Source of the DNA: Trichomonas tenax
Lineage: Eukaryota; Parabasalia; Trichomonadida; Trichomonadidae
DNA length: 64,000 nucleotides
Direction of reading: 5' to 3'
NCBI GenBank assembly: GCA_023091735.1
Contig: JALKBU010000017.1
Coordinates: 62,001 to 126,000 of the forward strand
Below are positions 54,283 through 63,737 of this stretch, one piece after another; positions within the stretch are counted from its first letter, which is position 1, and each line of letters opens with the position of its first letter. Below the pieces are notes generated by a model, which was not told the DNA's origin, searched no databases, and saw only the letters and a list, made by a program, of their open reading frames with translations. The position numbers were made by a program, and so were the translations under genes.

Positions 54283-55509
54283 TCATGATATTATGATTGA
54301 AGAACACAACCAAACCATGAGAATGAATGCTGCTGAAGAAGATATTGGGTCATAAGATATTTCGAGTGATTTGCATCCAATGATGACAATAACAGCGGCA
54401 TTTAAGAAAATACACCATTTCTTGAGTTTCGATGTCAGCTGTGTTGGAGGAAATTTGTCTTTCAATTTGGTGAAAATCACTCCAATTAAAGCACCACACA
54501 TTGAGCATATGACCAAAGCCATCTTTATCAGAAGTGATGTAAAGTTGATCGACGATTTAAGTGTGAGTTGAATGTATAAAATTACAGTGAATGAGATTAA
54601 TACACCTAATGATAAAAACAGCAAGTAAGGGACAGAAGGAATATCACTAGGCTCAATTCGCTTGATTATTACTGGTTCAGCGTCATATTCATCTTCATCA
54701 GGCATTTGTCGACGCCTTCTTCTCCTCATTGGTACAAGATTGTGTGGATCAGGTGTAGCGGATCTATTTCCTTTATTGATTACGACTCTAAATCCATCGC
54801 GTAAAACTTCAGAATCGAGAAGTTCTTTCATTTTTGATATCTCTGTTATTTCAGTAAGTTTTATTGCCTTTTGGAAGTTGTTCACATCATCATTGTCCAG
54901 CTCTGATCTCTTTCCGTCGAATATTTCTTTTAATATTGGAATAACTGGAGCAAATGTGTTTACAGTGTTATCAGGCTGAGTTTTATATGTAGATTCAAAA
55001 TGAATCAAGCGGAAACCTCCGTTTGTATTGATAAAATCATTTAATGTTAAATTTGTAAAATCTAATTTTTCATCTGCTACTGAAGCAGCTGCTGTAATTA
55101 TTTGTTTCATGCGTCTTTTGAGTAAATTCTTTGGAATTTCATGAATATTTATTGGTTTTCCGGCTTCAAATACAACTAAAACTTGATCTTGGAAAACTTG
55201 ATACTCGATAACAGAAGCTATACACGATTTTCCTTTAAGCGTATTTAGAGAAAGTATGAAATCTTTTGTATTTGGATTATTCGCAATTTTTAATGTAAAC
55301 TGTCGACGAATATCATCGCGTATAGAGTATGTTGTATAATCGCTTGTCATTTGTAGTAAACTCTCTTTCTTGTATTTGTGTCCATTAACAAATATTACAT
55401 TCATAGCGACAGAATCGTCATTCTCTATTGAAGGATCAACAGCATTCGAGGACTCCTTTGGGTTATCATTGGCATTGGCGTTGTTCTCTATATGGAGACT
55501 TGAAGTCAT
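54283..55509 (-). CDS. membrane protein with a highly degenerate kinase-like domain
   Basis: A protein of 408 residues. After a disordered acidic N-terminus, residues about 45-200 can be read as a decayed protein kinase fold. It has FTLKIA with Lys74 (beta-3 position), then VLVVFEAGKPINIHEIP (hinge-like), then LDFTNLTLNDFINTNGGFRLIHFES at 149-173. The last aligns with HRDLKPENxLxxxxGxxxLxDFG: HRD becomes FTN and DFG becomes HFE. A basic Arg cluster (262-267) precedes four hydrophobic segments at about 291-313, 325-345, 364-383 and 391-407, so the C-terminal third is membrane-embedded and the N-terminus probably cytosolic. Catalysis would be impossible. The kinase relationship is an inference; the membrane topology is clear. 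It is divergent with the TRMT2A-like gene across 83 bases. Confidence 0.7.
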   Translation of the reverse strand: MTSSLHIENNANANDNPKESSNAVDPSIENDDSVAMNVIFVNGHKYKKESLLQMTSDYTTYSIRDDIRRQFTLKIANNPNTKDFILSLNTLKGKSCIASVIEYQVFQDQVLVVFEAGKPINIHEIPKNLLKRRMKQIITAAASVADEKLDFTNLTLNDFINTNGGFRLIHFESTYKTQPDNTVNTFAPVIPILKEIFDGKRSELDNDDVNNFQKAIKLTEITEISKMKELLDSEVLRDGFRVVINKGNRSATPDPHNLVPMRRRRRRQMPDEDEYDAEPVIIKRIEPSDIPSVPYLLFLSLGVLISFTVILYIQLTLKSSINFTSLLIKMALVICSMCGALIGVIFTKLKDKFPPTQLTSKLKKWCIFLNAAVIVIIGCKSLEISYDPISSSAAFILMVWLCSSIIIS

Positions 55510-55592
55510 TAATTTTTTAAAAATTCAGATCCAAAAAGTGGCTATTTAATCGGAGATTTTGGAAAAAAAAGTCACTTTTTGATAAATAATTT
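55510..55592. promoter_or_regulatory. 83-base divergent promoter with initiator-like element
   Basis: The plus-strand gene is preceded by GTCACTTTTTGATAAAT, eight bases before its ATG. This is nearly the same word as at the nitroreductase start. TCACTT fits the trichomonad initiator pattern. No ACATGT element is present. Confidence 0.45.
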
Positions 55593-57011
55593 ATGGGAGC
55601 TTTTTTATCTGAGCCTCAGAGTTTATATGTTGGTGGATTTGATAGTCAATGGGATGACGACCATGTGCATAAGTTTCTGTCTGATCGCTGTCGTATCAAG
55701 TTCACCAACCTTAAAAGAGATTCTGATAAGAAACATTTTATTATTAAGTTTGACAACCAAGATCTCTTGGAAGAAGGTGAACTTATGCTAAGGAAGATCA
55801 GAATACAGAACAGTGGCTTGAAAATCGTTAAAATAAGAAAAAACGTAGAAGATGCAAGAAAAGAGATGATTGAAATGAGTGTCGTTAAAGAGACTTTTCC
55901 AACTTCTGATATAGAACTTCTGACACCATATATTAATATCCCATATACTGTTCAATTGAGAAATAAGGAACTTGCAATCATGCAAGAGATGGTGAAAACA
56001 TTCCATATCCAATATCCTAATATAACGATTGTACCATCACCAATACTAAATTCTTATTATAATCGCTGTGTTCTTAGCATAGGATATAATCAATCAAAAA
56101 GGCCAGAAATAGGACTTCAGAGTGGCAATAAGACATCTCCATACATAATTCCACTTCAGAATGTTTCAAGCTTCTCACTTGAAATATTTGGAATTGTTAA
56201 TATTTTCAAAAATTTAATGCATAAGACAAAAACTGCACCATATGATGCAAATACAGGAAAAGGATATTGGACATCCCTCACTGTACAAACAGCCGAGTCC
56301 GATATGATAATATACATAGAATCTAGGAAAGAACTTTCAAAAGATCTCCAAAAAGATATATTGACAGCATATCAATCATATAATAATATATGCATCAAGG
56401 CAAATAATATATTCTCTACTCTCAAAGGCGATCTCAAGCTTCATCAAAAGATATACAATATTGACTTTCATTTCAATAATTCCATATTAATTCCAAAGAA
56501 TATATATGCCCTTCAGGATTTGCTGAAATATTTGAATGACATTGTCCATATTCTCGGAATTGAAGAACTGATTTCTGTGAATTCTCAATATGGCTTCATA
56601 TCACTGAATTTAGCCAGTAGCGTGAAAAAACTCATATGCATTGATGGCGATAAATACGCTATCGACCACGCTATCAAGACAGCTGAACAAAATGGGCTTC
56701 AAAATGTCGAATTTTCAGATGATACTTCCGACGAAGGAATAGTCAACATCCTTTCAACAAGAGACTTGTTTAAGACGGTAGTTCTCATTGAGTTCAATAA
56801 GAATCCATCTTTCATTGACACAATCACAAATATTTTCAACTGGCGTCCAATGTACATCATTCTTGTTTCTGAAGGCTCAAGTCCACCACCAGAGTATTCA
56901 TTGTTTGCTGATGGATACTTACTGTTTGATTCTATCATTACTGATGTTTCACCTCATACAGAGAGATCATTATACACAACGATATTGAGACTTAATCTCA
57001 ACGAAGTTTAA
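55593..57011 (+). CDS. TRMT2A-like protein lacking catalytic motifs (pseudo-methyltransferase)
   Basis: A protein of 472 residues co-linear with eukaryotic TRMT2A, the tRNA uracil-5 methyltransferase. It has an N-terminal RRM-like domain (SLYVGGF at 10-16, HFIIKF at 48-53), then the TRMT2A-specific TPYINIPYTVQLRNKE (111-126), YYNRCVLSIGY (155-165) and AYDxxT-like APYDANTGKGYWTSLTVQT (215-233). The Rossmann part is present but gutted. The SAM-binding DxxCGTG position reads SVNSQYGFISL (328-338), the DPPRxG position reads EFNKNPS (400-406), and the catalytic-Cys YVSCN position reads ILVSEGS (423-429). The terminal D-x-x-PHT motif survives (451-456). It should still bind RNA but not methylate. 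Expression as an intact gene argues for a retained non-catalytic role. Confidence 0.75.
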   Translation: MGAFLSEPQSLYVGGFDSQWDDDHVHKFLSDRCRIKFTNLKRDSDKKHFIIKFDNQDLLEEGELMLRKIRIQNSGLKIVKIRKNVEDARKEMIEMSVVKETFPTSDIELLTPYINIPYTVQLRNKELAIMQEMVKTFHIQYPNITIVPSPILNSYYNRCVLSIGYNQSKRPEIGLQSGNKTSPYIIPLQNVSSFSLEIFGIVNIFKNLMHKTKTAPYDANTGKGYWTSLTVQTAESDMIIYIESRKELSKDLQKDILTAYQSYNNICIKANNIFSTLKGDLKLHQKIYNIDFHFNNSILIPKNIYALQDLLKYLNDIVHILGIEELISVNSQYGFISLNLASSVKKLICIDGDKYAIDHAIKTAEQNGLQNVEFSDDTSDEGIVNILSTRDLFKTVVLIEFNKNPSFIDTITNIFNWRPMYIILVSEGSSPPPEYSLFADGYLLFDSIITDVSPHTERSLYTTILRLNLNEV

Positions 57012-57113
57012 TGCGTTTTTTTAATTGTTTATATTTTAAATATTCATATATTTTCATTTAATATTTGAAAAGATAAAACATTTTATAAATAACAAAAACA
57101 TATACAAAAGATA

Positions 57114-59660
57114 TCAATCCAATCTTCTATCATATAGTGATTTTTGCTGGACCTTGAGTGTGACAATCAATTTCCAAAGATATGTGACAAGGAAGTCACA
57201 AAATGAAGAGCACAGAGCTGCAATGATTGGCGAATGAATCGATATATCAACAACAATGAAAATAATCAGATCCAATAGAGCCATCATTGTCTGGTGAGAA
57301 GTAAATAAAGCATTTCTGAAAGAGTGATTCTTTTCAATGTAAAACATTGAGCGATTATCAACAAGGGGTGGTAGACCAGATAGCTTATTAGCAAGTGGTT
57401 GAACATGGACATCATATAATCTTTTTCCAAGAGGAGCTCCGTAATACTTAGAAAGAGTTCTATTAAACATATCCAGTTCATGTCTGGCTTCTGGAGTTAA
57501 TACTGTTGGTGTTGCAGCATCTTTAAGCTTTGAAGCTTTGTAAATATCAACAACATGCTTATATGGAGTGAATAAGAACTCTCTATAAGATGGAGACAAG
57601 TAAAGCTCGAATATTTTGTCATCAAAATTCATTGTAATGCTTCCAATTTCATTTCCAATGTTTCTCGGTGAATCTAATTCTTCTAGCTCTTGTTCATCAG
57701 ATGTAGAAAGGAGCATATTCTCTTGTGAAACAATACTTGATCGTCCATGCAAATAGAAGCCCCAGGAGTTAGTAATCATTGAGATAAATGATACATTTGC
57801 AGTTGAGCAAAGTTCAATGAACCTTGAAAGTGGACTTCCAAAAATTATGTTCTTGATTATTGTTGCAATCAGTGAAACAATCAATATGATAAAGTAGAAG
57901 AAACTGTCATTCGCAAAACGAAGAACATCGCTTGTGAAACCTGTGTCAATCAGCCTCACAGTTGAAATTGGTGTTGACCATAATTCAACATTGATGCCTT
58001 TAAGAATGAAGATCAACAATATCATTATGATATAAGGATTATAATCTCTCTTCGTTGACAATCTGATGTATTCATTGCATAGCATAACATCGCGAAGAAC
58101 AACGCCTTTCTTACTGCGTGATGCTCTCTCCCAGTCAATGATTAAAATATCGGTTGCAAATTGCAATGCTAAACGCATTATAACTGCAAGGGCAGCTGCA
58201 GCTGTACAGATATAGACAAAAATATCAAGAGCCCATTGCGTTTCTTCAATAGGGATCGTGAACTTAGGAGATCCAGCCCATTTGAAAGCAATATAGAAGA
58301 AGATTGCAAAGACAAACACAACGACATACATAAGATAAGCAGTAATGGAGAAAAGCTCATTGAAACAGGCAATAATCAAGAAAGCATTGATACCATCTTG
58401 CGCGTATCTCGTGTACATCAAATAGCATCGGAATAAGAAGATGGCAAACATAATTGCGACAATAACTAATAAAGTAACGAGGCAAGCAAACCAAAAGTTT
58501 TCTAAATCTGTTGGATAGTTTGTTCTATATGTGAAATCCTTTAGAGCATCGTTCTTCTTCATATTGAACAAAGGAACATATTCTTTTTCAACATCGCTTC
58601 TCTTTGCTGTTGAATACGTGATATCAAAGTATGGATTTCCGTTTAACAAATCTGCTTGGAAGTTTAATGATATTTGCGATATATATTGAATATAATCGTC
58701 TGTTGTGTAGTTATCGAATATAAAGAACCTTCTAAACATTCGTATCTTTCTATCATTTGATCCAATATTGACTGTTTCATTTGTTGCATCGTGATAATTT
58801 CGAATGATTATAGGAATCGGTCTCAAAACTTCTGTGTTGTTTATATTCTCAACAAGGAATGGATCATAAAGGTCTGTTAGGCTGGAAGTCAACATCTCTT
58901 GAAGATTAATCAAACATGAATAATTCACGATACTTCCATAAATTCTCCATAATTGCTGCTGTGTCTGGAAGCGACTACAGTGGTCAAGTTGTTCTGTAAG
59001 TACTTGGAAGCCCAAAAACTCTCCTGTTCGTGAATATCCTGCAAGTGAGATATTAACAATTGACTCGCGTGAAAACGACTGCTTTCGCGTTATCTCTTCG
59101 AGAACACGCTGCTTTGTTGTTTCGTATTCAATAAAAGGCCTTTGACTTGGCCAAAATTCATATTCATAAACGTTATATCCTATTGTGGGCATTATAGAGC
59201 GCATTAAACTACACACCTCTGATTGCGCAGAGTATCTCGTTAGGGCACAAGCAGATGAAACGAATTGGCAAGCAGAATAAAATGCATTTGTGCCATTTGC
59301 GCAAACTTTGATCGAATCATTGAGGTATTTCAAATAGTTGGTGTTGTATTTAGTTGTGTACATAGAGTTTATATCGTAAAATGTAACTTTATCGGAAGAT
59401 AAATGATTTGTGGAATTAAAATCGACAAATGTATCATTTAGAATCAATGTTTCGTTTGTAGTGTTTACGCATACCATATTTGTACCGTTAATTTGGATTG
59501 CTTTATCGCTTTCGTTGCAAAATAAAATTCCATTTAACGATGAAATGCCTTCTGGCAGCTCAGAACAACTATAATCGTAAGTGTTATAGTAGTTACATTC
59601 CTGAATGATAGGCTGGTTCAGGACAGATACGGAAAAAGCGGGAAAAAAGAACAAAATCAA
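57114..59660 (-). CDS. meckelin (TMEM67) homologue
   Basis: Multi-pass protein of the ciliary/flagellar transition zone (MKS module), 848 residues in this frame versus about 995 in human. A hydrophobic signal-peptide-like start is followed by a Cys- and glycosylation-site-rich lumenal region (20-385). Hydrophobic segments follow at about 390-412, 425-458, 475-505, 543-560, 585-605 and near the C-terminus. Family-specific blocks are DILIIDWER (504-512), the FIELCSTANVSFISM block ending in WGFYLHGRSS (614-642), and a C-terminal FYIEKNHSFRNALF...DLIIFIVVDIS region that parallels human meckelin. The frame opens at TTG: an in-frame TAA lies 11 codons upstream and there is no ATG between. A one-base error in the T-run near 59661 would connect it to an ATG at about 59750. 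It is convergent with the TRMT2A-like gene, about 100 bases apart. Confidence 0.8.
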   Translation of the reverse strand: MILFFFPAFSVSVLNQPIIQECNYYNTYDYSCSELPEGISSLNGILFCNESDKAIQINGTNMVCVNTTNETLILNDTFVDFNSTNHLSSDKVTFYDINSMYTTKYNTNYLKYLNDSIKVCANGTNAFYSACQFVSSACALTRYSAQSEVCSLMRSIMPTIGYNVYEYEFWPSQRPFIEYETTKQRVLEEITRKQSFSRESIVNISLAGYSRTGEFLGFQVLTEQLDHCSRFQTQQQLWRIYGSIVNYSCLINLQEMLTSSLTDLYDPFLVENINNTEVLRPIPIIIRNYHDATNETVNIGSNDRKIRMFRRFFIFDNYTTDDYIQYISQISLNFQADLLNGNPYFDITYSTAKRSDVEKEYVPLFNMKKNDALKDFTYRTNYPTDLENFWFACLVTLLVIVAIMFAIFLFRCYLMYTRYAQDGINAFLIIACFNELFSITAYLMYVVVFVFAIFFYIAFKWAGSPKFTIPIEETQWALDIFVYICTAAAALAVIMRLALQFATDILIIDWERASRSKKGVVLRDVMLCNEYIRLSTKRDYNPYIIMILLIFILKGINVELWSTPISTVRLIDTGFTSDVLRFANDSFFYFIILIVSLIATIIKNIIFGSPLSRFIELCSTANVSFISMITNSWGFYLHGRSSIVSQENMLLSTSDEQELEELDSPRNIGNEIGSITMNFDDKIFELYLSPSYREFLFTPYKHVVDIYKASKLKDAATPTVLTPEARHELDMFNRTLSKYYGAPLGKRLYDVHVQPLANKLSGLPPLVDNRSMFYIEKNHSFRNALFTSHQTMMALLDLIIFIVVDISIHSPIIAALCSSFCDFLVTYLWKLIVTLKVQQKSLYDRRLD

Positions 59661-60502
59661 AAATGTACGTTTATTAAAAAACTTTTTATTTTTTTAAGGG
59701 GAAGATAATTTGTCAATAATTCAACAAAAATCATATCACAAAACAGTAAATCAATTCAATATCGAATCTATTGGATACACATCAGCATTTCTAAAAGTTT
59801 GATAATCATTTGATTGCTAATATTAAGTTGAATATTAACAATTCTGATTGATATTATTTACCATTATTTATACATGATTGTATAATATGCATCAAGATTT
59901 TTACTGATTTTTATCATGTGACCTGCAAAACGTCAATAAAATAAAGATCTGAATTGAGATTTTCCTTTATTATTCATTATCCACTGTGAATGACAAAGCA
60001 AATCAAAGGATCAGAACATCGTTGATCATTTCTCTTTAGGGTTTAAAATGAAATTGTTGTATTATAATAGAAAACAACAAAATGATGATTTTTAACACAT
60101 CACAAAAAGATCAATGAAAAATATGAATATAAATGAGATATAATAACCAAAAATGTAAAATGTCATACAACAAAAGGCTGGCATCATGGATAGGTAAAAA
60201 TTGCATTTGAATTGAGCAATAATATCATTAGATAAGAAGATTTTCCATAACATATAACAAAATGTATTATCTTACTAAATATAGATAGCTAAACAAAGTT
60301 TGAGTATAATGATAAAATAAACACTGAACAAATGAGAGATTTTAATCATTTAACATTACCCTTCTTTTCAAATTCAAGCAAAAGTTTACTGGCATATAAA
60401 TAAAATGCAGAAAAATAATATTATTTTTTTTTTGACAAATAACATATGCTCATTGCCAAAACACAGATATCATTTTTTTGACAAAAAATATTTTCCAAAA
60501 AA
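59661..60502. other. spacer between divergent meckelin and Vps8 genes
   Basis: AT-rich intergenic DNA. On the minus strand an ATG frame starting at about 59750 is open into the meckelin start region but one base out of frame. Just before the Vps8 ATG lie TCATTTTTTTGACA and a second TTTTTTTGACAAATAA about 65 bases upstream. TCATTT fits the initiator pattern. No RNA gene or relic was recognised. Confidence 0.4.
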
Positions 60503-63500
60503 ATGGATTCAATACTGAAAAAAAGGTCAATCGGTGGAGTCCATGTTGAAAACGATACAAACATATGTATACATCACGACAACCTTTATATTTTCCTGAC
60601 AGCAAGCGGCTCAATCAACGCTTTTGATTCACAAACTGCATATTCGTGGAAATTTGCAAATCACGACGCAAGTATTCAAGGAGACTTAATCAGCATCGCT
60701 TTGTCACCATCACATTCACACGTTGTTGTAGGATTTTCGAGTGGATCTCTTCAAATTTACGAAATGAAATCGAAAAAATGGCTAAAAGCATATCCATCGT
60801 TATTGCCGGGACCAATAACAAGCCTTACGTTCATAAATGACCTCACAATGCTCGCATCGGACGGATCCGAAAGTCTTTATAAAATTCAGATTTCTGTACA
60901 ACTTTGGGGCACATCTGTGACAAAATCTTTGTTTTGTACATTTGAAGTCCCAATTATCGATATCAACATTCCAGAATTTTATGTTTCTGGTAAATTAATT
61001 GCTCCAGCATTTCAAAATATGGCTTTAATTTCATGTTCAGGCAGTGTAAGATTGGTATCATGCAGTCATGAAGTTGTTTGTCTGCAAAATTACAAAGCTT
61101 CTACACATTTATGCGCTTTTTATGTTGTTCCTCCTTCTTTGATTTACTTTTGCATTTGTGAGCGAAATCTCATTCGAATCTATACATCGGACGACAAATT
61201 AGTTGCTACAGAGATCTATTCTCATGAAGTTGACGTCGATCCTCAATATTTAAGCTTTTTATCTCCACAAATCGTTGCAGTAATCTCAAATAACTTAACA
61301 ATCACCGTTGCATATTATACAGAAGATACTTTTATCAATGAAAAATTACCTCCAAATTCTATGATTATCCCTGGCGCATCAGAATTTTACATAGTAAATA
61401 ACGGCGTCATAAACTCGATCTCTCTGTGCACGTTCCAGGATCATTTCGAGACAATAATGCAAACAAATGATTTCAACAAAATTGTTAATTTATGTAAACG
61501 TGCATATGACGGAGAGCCTTCTGTATCTATTGGATTGCCATCAAACAAGATGCAAAGGGCTGTTATGATCGAAAGAAACCTTGGCGACCAGTTTTCATTA
61601 TATGCTGATGAACAACTTTCCAATAAAACGGATCCGCAAGCAATTGCAAAAGAACTTGTTAGACTTTCAATAGAACATGGAATGCGAAGATGGGCTATTG
61701 AGCAAGGAATTAATTTATTTGATAATTTTCAATCTGTTGAAGCTTTCTTTGTTCAAATGATGCAACAAGATCCCAATGCTTCTAATTTCGAATACTCATC
61801 ACAGTTTGTTGAAAGGCTTCTTCAGGAAGACGTCAATATTCCTGGAAAGGAAGAGTTTGTATTTAAGCTTCCTAATAAAGTTGCCAAAGCAGAAACACTT
61901 TTAAATTTCGCAAGCAGAACAAAGAATTATATTTTATTGGGCGATCTATTAAGAAATAAAATCAACGATCCTCCGTCGGCTTTAACAGCATATCTTTATT
62001 CTGCAAATCATGCCAAAGTATGCGAATACCTCACAGAATTAATCCGAAAAGGCGGCCAAAATACAGTTTTAGTAATTAGATGGCTTTCGGAGATATCAGA
62101 TGAAAAGAGATTCGAGCATTTAATGTTTGTTATTCAAAATGATACAGAAGATACAAACTTTATTATTAACAATATTATTCTTTATATTGAAACATATCAA
62201 ACGCCATTTCCTTTGTTCTATTTCGTTCAGATATTGATATACACACTTTCACAAATGGCCGAAAATGTTAACAAATCAGTTGTTTCCATTGTATTGGATT
62301 TAATTATTGACAAGCGTGCTGAAGTTGCTCCAGAGAATTATCATTTTATTTTTAGAACGACTTTTAATTCAAATTGCGATGACGTCAAACGAGAAAAAGC
62401 GCTTCTACAACTTTTAGAAACTGATATTGATGTTGAAGCTTTGGAGTCTATGATCACACTTTGTGATGCTTTAAACTTTCATGATGCAAAAATTGCAATT
62501 TTCATGAAAATGAATAGATTCGATAGAGTGATCAATGTTTTTGTCACAGAGCAAAAGTCAGGTGTATTCGATTTCCTTCGCAAACAAATAACACCAGAAA
62601 AAACAAAATATATTCTCGATGCAATCAAGAAGAATTCAACAGCTCTCGTTTTAATCGATCCAAACATGTTCTCAGGATTAATTTTTGAGAAATTTAAGAA
62701 CAATTTGTTTGAATTTGTTGAGAGCATAGAAGATCAACAAATTCAACTGACATTTTTAAGGAGCATTATTAATGATAAAAGGTCTAAGAATTTGAAATTA
62801 CCCGATAACTTAGTTTTCAAATTTATCAATTTCCTATGTGATTATTATCCAACTGAAGTTCTTAATACAGTCAAGAATATTGAACTCAGCCAAGAGATTT
62901 TAGATGTTTGCACAAAAAGCTCGGTATTTGATGCAGCAGCATTTATTGAAGTCAAAATGCATCAGATTGAGGACTCTTTGAAATCTCTGAAGAAGTTTAT
63001 TGTATTGACTATTGTTGAGTTTATTAATGATAATAATGTTAATGATACAGAGAGCCGTTTGAATTTCATTGTTAGTTTCATCGTAGAGCAATGCAAGTAT
63101 AAGAATCAAGAGTTTATTGACGTATCTGGTGATTTAATCAGATCTTTTGCTGTATCTCTAACAACTAACAAAGATGATAAGCTTTTCATTGATGCAATCA
63201 AAACAATTTCACTTCACCTTTGTAATGTTGTTTCGCATGCTGTTGTTTTACAGCACCTTATGAATGGATACAAAGATGTAGATTTGGGCAAAATGCGTGA
63301 AGTACTTAATGCCGTTATTTCAGATTATGACTTCGTTCTCGACGGATCTGGAAATATGTTGAACATGTATATTGATGATGAAGAAAGATTGTTCCGAGAG
63401 GCTCAAGATTCGCTTCGCACTCCTTTAGAAATTGGTACAACATGCACATTTTGCGAAAAGCAATTTGTTAACTCCGATATCAAAGTCTTTGAGTGTGGAC

Positions 63501-63718
63501 ATGCTTTCCATGCATCTTGCTGTGGCGATACTTGTAAAAAATGCCACTCGATTGATGCCCAATCGAATGAATCAGCGCCAGTATCGACAACCAAGGCTCT
63601 GCATTTATTTGAGCGCCACATGATCAGAAAAACAGATGTTGAAGATATTGTTTATCGAGGAGAAATATCTCTTGATAGTATTGATTCGAGCATTATCCTA
63701 AGATCTGTTACTAAATAA
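60503..63718 (+). CDS. VPS8: Vps8-like CORVET tethering subunit
   Basis: A protein of 1,071 residues with the class C Vps/CORVET layout: an N-terminal beta-propeller (LISIALSPSHSHVVVGFSSG, then ITSLTFINDLTMLASDGSESLYKI), a long alpha-solenoid, and a C-terminal RING-like zinc finger at about 980-1010 (CTFCEKQF...CGHAFHASC...CKKC). The propeller segment with ASDGSESLYKIQISVQLWG and SLFCTFE parallels the SDSGGSVFELxFKRVMG and LFSG block of VPS8. SIEHGMRRWAIEQ also fits. Vps8 binds endosomal Rab5 and brings CORVET to early endosomes for fusion. It is shorter than human VPS8 (about 1,430). Vps41 or Vps18 are less likely alternatives. The start is supported by an upstream initiator-like TCATTT. Confidence 0.75.
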   Translation: MDSILKKRSIGGVHVENDTNICIHHDNLYIFLTASGSINAFDSQTAYSWKFANHDASIQGDLISIALSPSHSHVVVGFSSGSLQIYEMKSKKWLKAYPSLLPGPITSLTFINDLTMLASDGSESLYKIQISVQLWGTSVTKSLFCTFEVPIIDINIPEFYVSGKLIAPAFQNMALISCSGSVRLVSCSHEVVCLQNYKASTHLCAFYVVPPSLIYFCICERNLIRIYTSDDKLVATEIYSHEVDVDPQYLSFLSPQIVAVISNNLTITVAYYTEDTFINEKLPPNSMIIPGASEFYIVNNGVINSISLCTFQDHFETIMQTNDFNKIVNLCKRAYDGEPSVSIGLPSNKMQRAVMIERNLGDQFSLYADEQLSNKTDPQAIAKELVRLSIEHGMRRWAIEQGINLFDNFQSVEAFFVQMMQQDPNASNFEYSSQFVERLLQEDVNIPGKEEFVFKLPNKVAKAETLLNFASRTKNYILLGDLLRNKINDPPSALTAYLYSANHAKVCEYLTELIRKGGQNTVLVIRWLSEISDEKRFEHLMFVIQNDTEDTNFIINNIILYIETYQTPFPLFYFVQILIYTLSQMAENVNKSVVSIVLDLIIDKRAEVAPENYHFIFRTTFNSNCDDVKREKALLQLLETDIDVEALESMITLCDALNFHDAKIAIFMKMNRFDRVINVFVTEQKSGVFDFLRKQITPEKTKYILDAIKKNSTALVLIDPNMFSGLIFEKFKNNLFEFVESIEDQQIQLTFLRSIINDKRSKNLKLPDNLVFKFINFLCDYYPTEVLNTVKNIELSQEILDVCTKSSVFDAAAFIEVKMHQIEDSLKSLKKFIVLTIVEFINDNNVNDTESRLNFIVSFIVEQCKYKNQEFIDVSGDLIRSFAVSLTTNKDDKLFIDAIKTISLHLCNVVSHAVVLQHLMNGYKDVDLGKMREVLNAVISDYDFVLDGSGNMLNMYIDDEERLFREAQDSLRTPLEIGTTCTFCEKQFVNSDIKVFECGHAFHASCCGDTCKKCHSIDAQSNESAPVSTTKALHLFERHMIRKTDVEDIVYRGEISLDSIDSSIILRSVTK

Positions 63719-63737
63719 ATTATGTTTTTATTTTACT

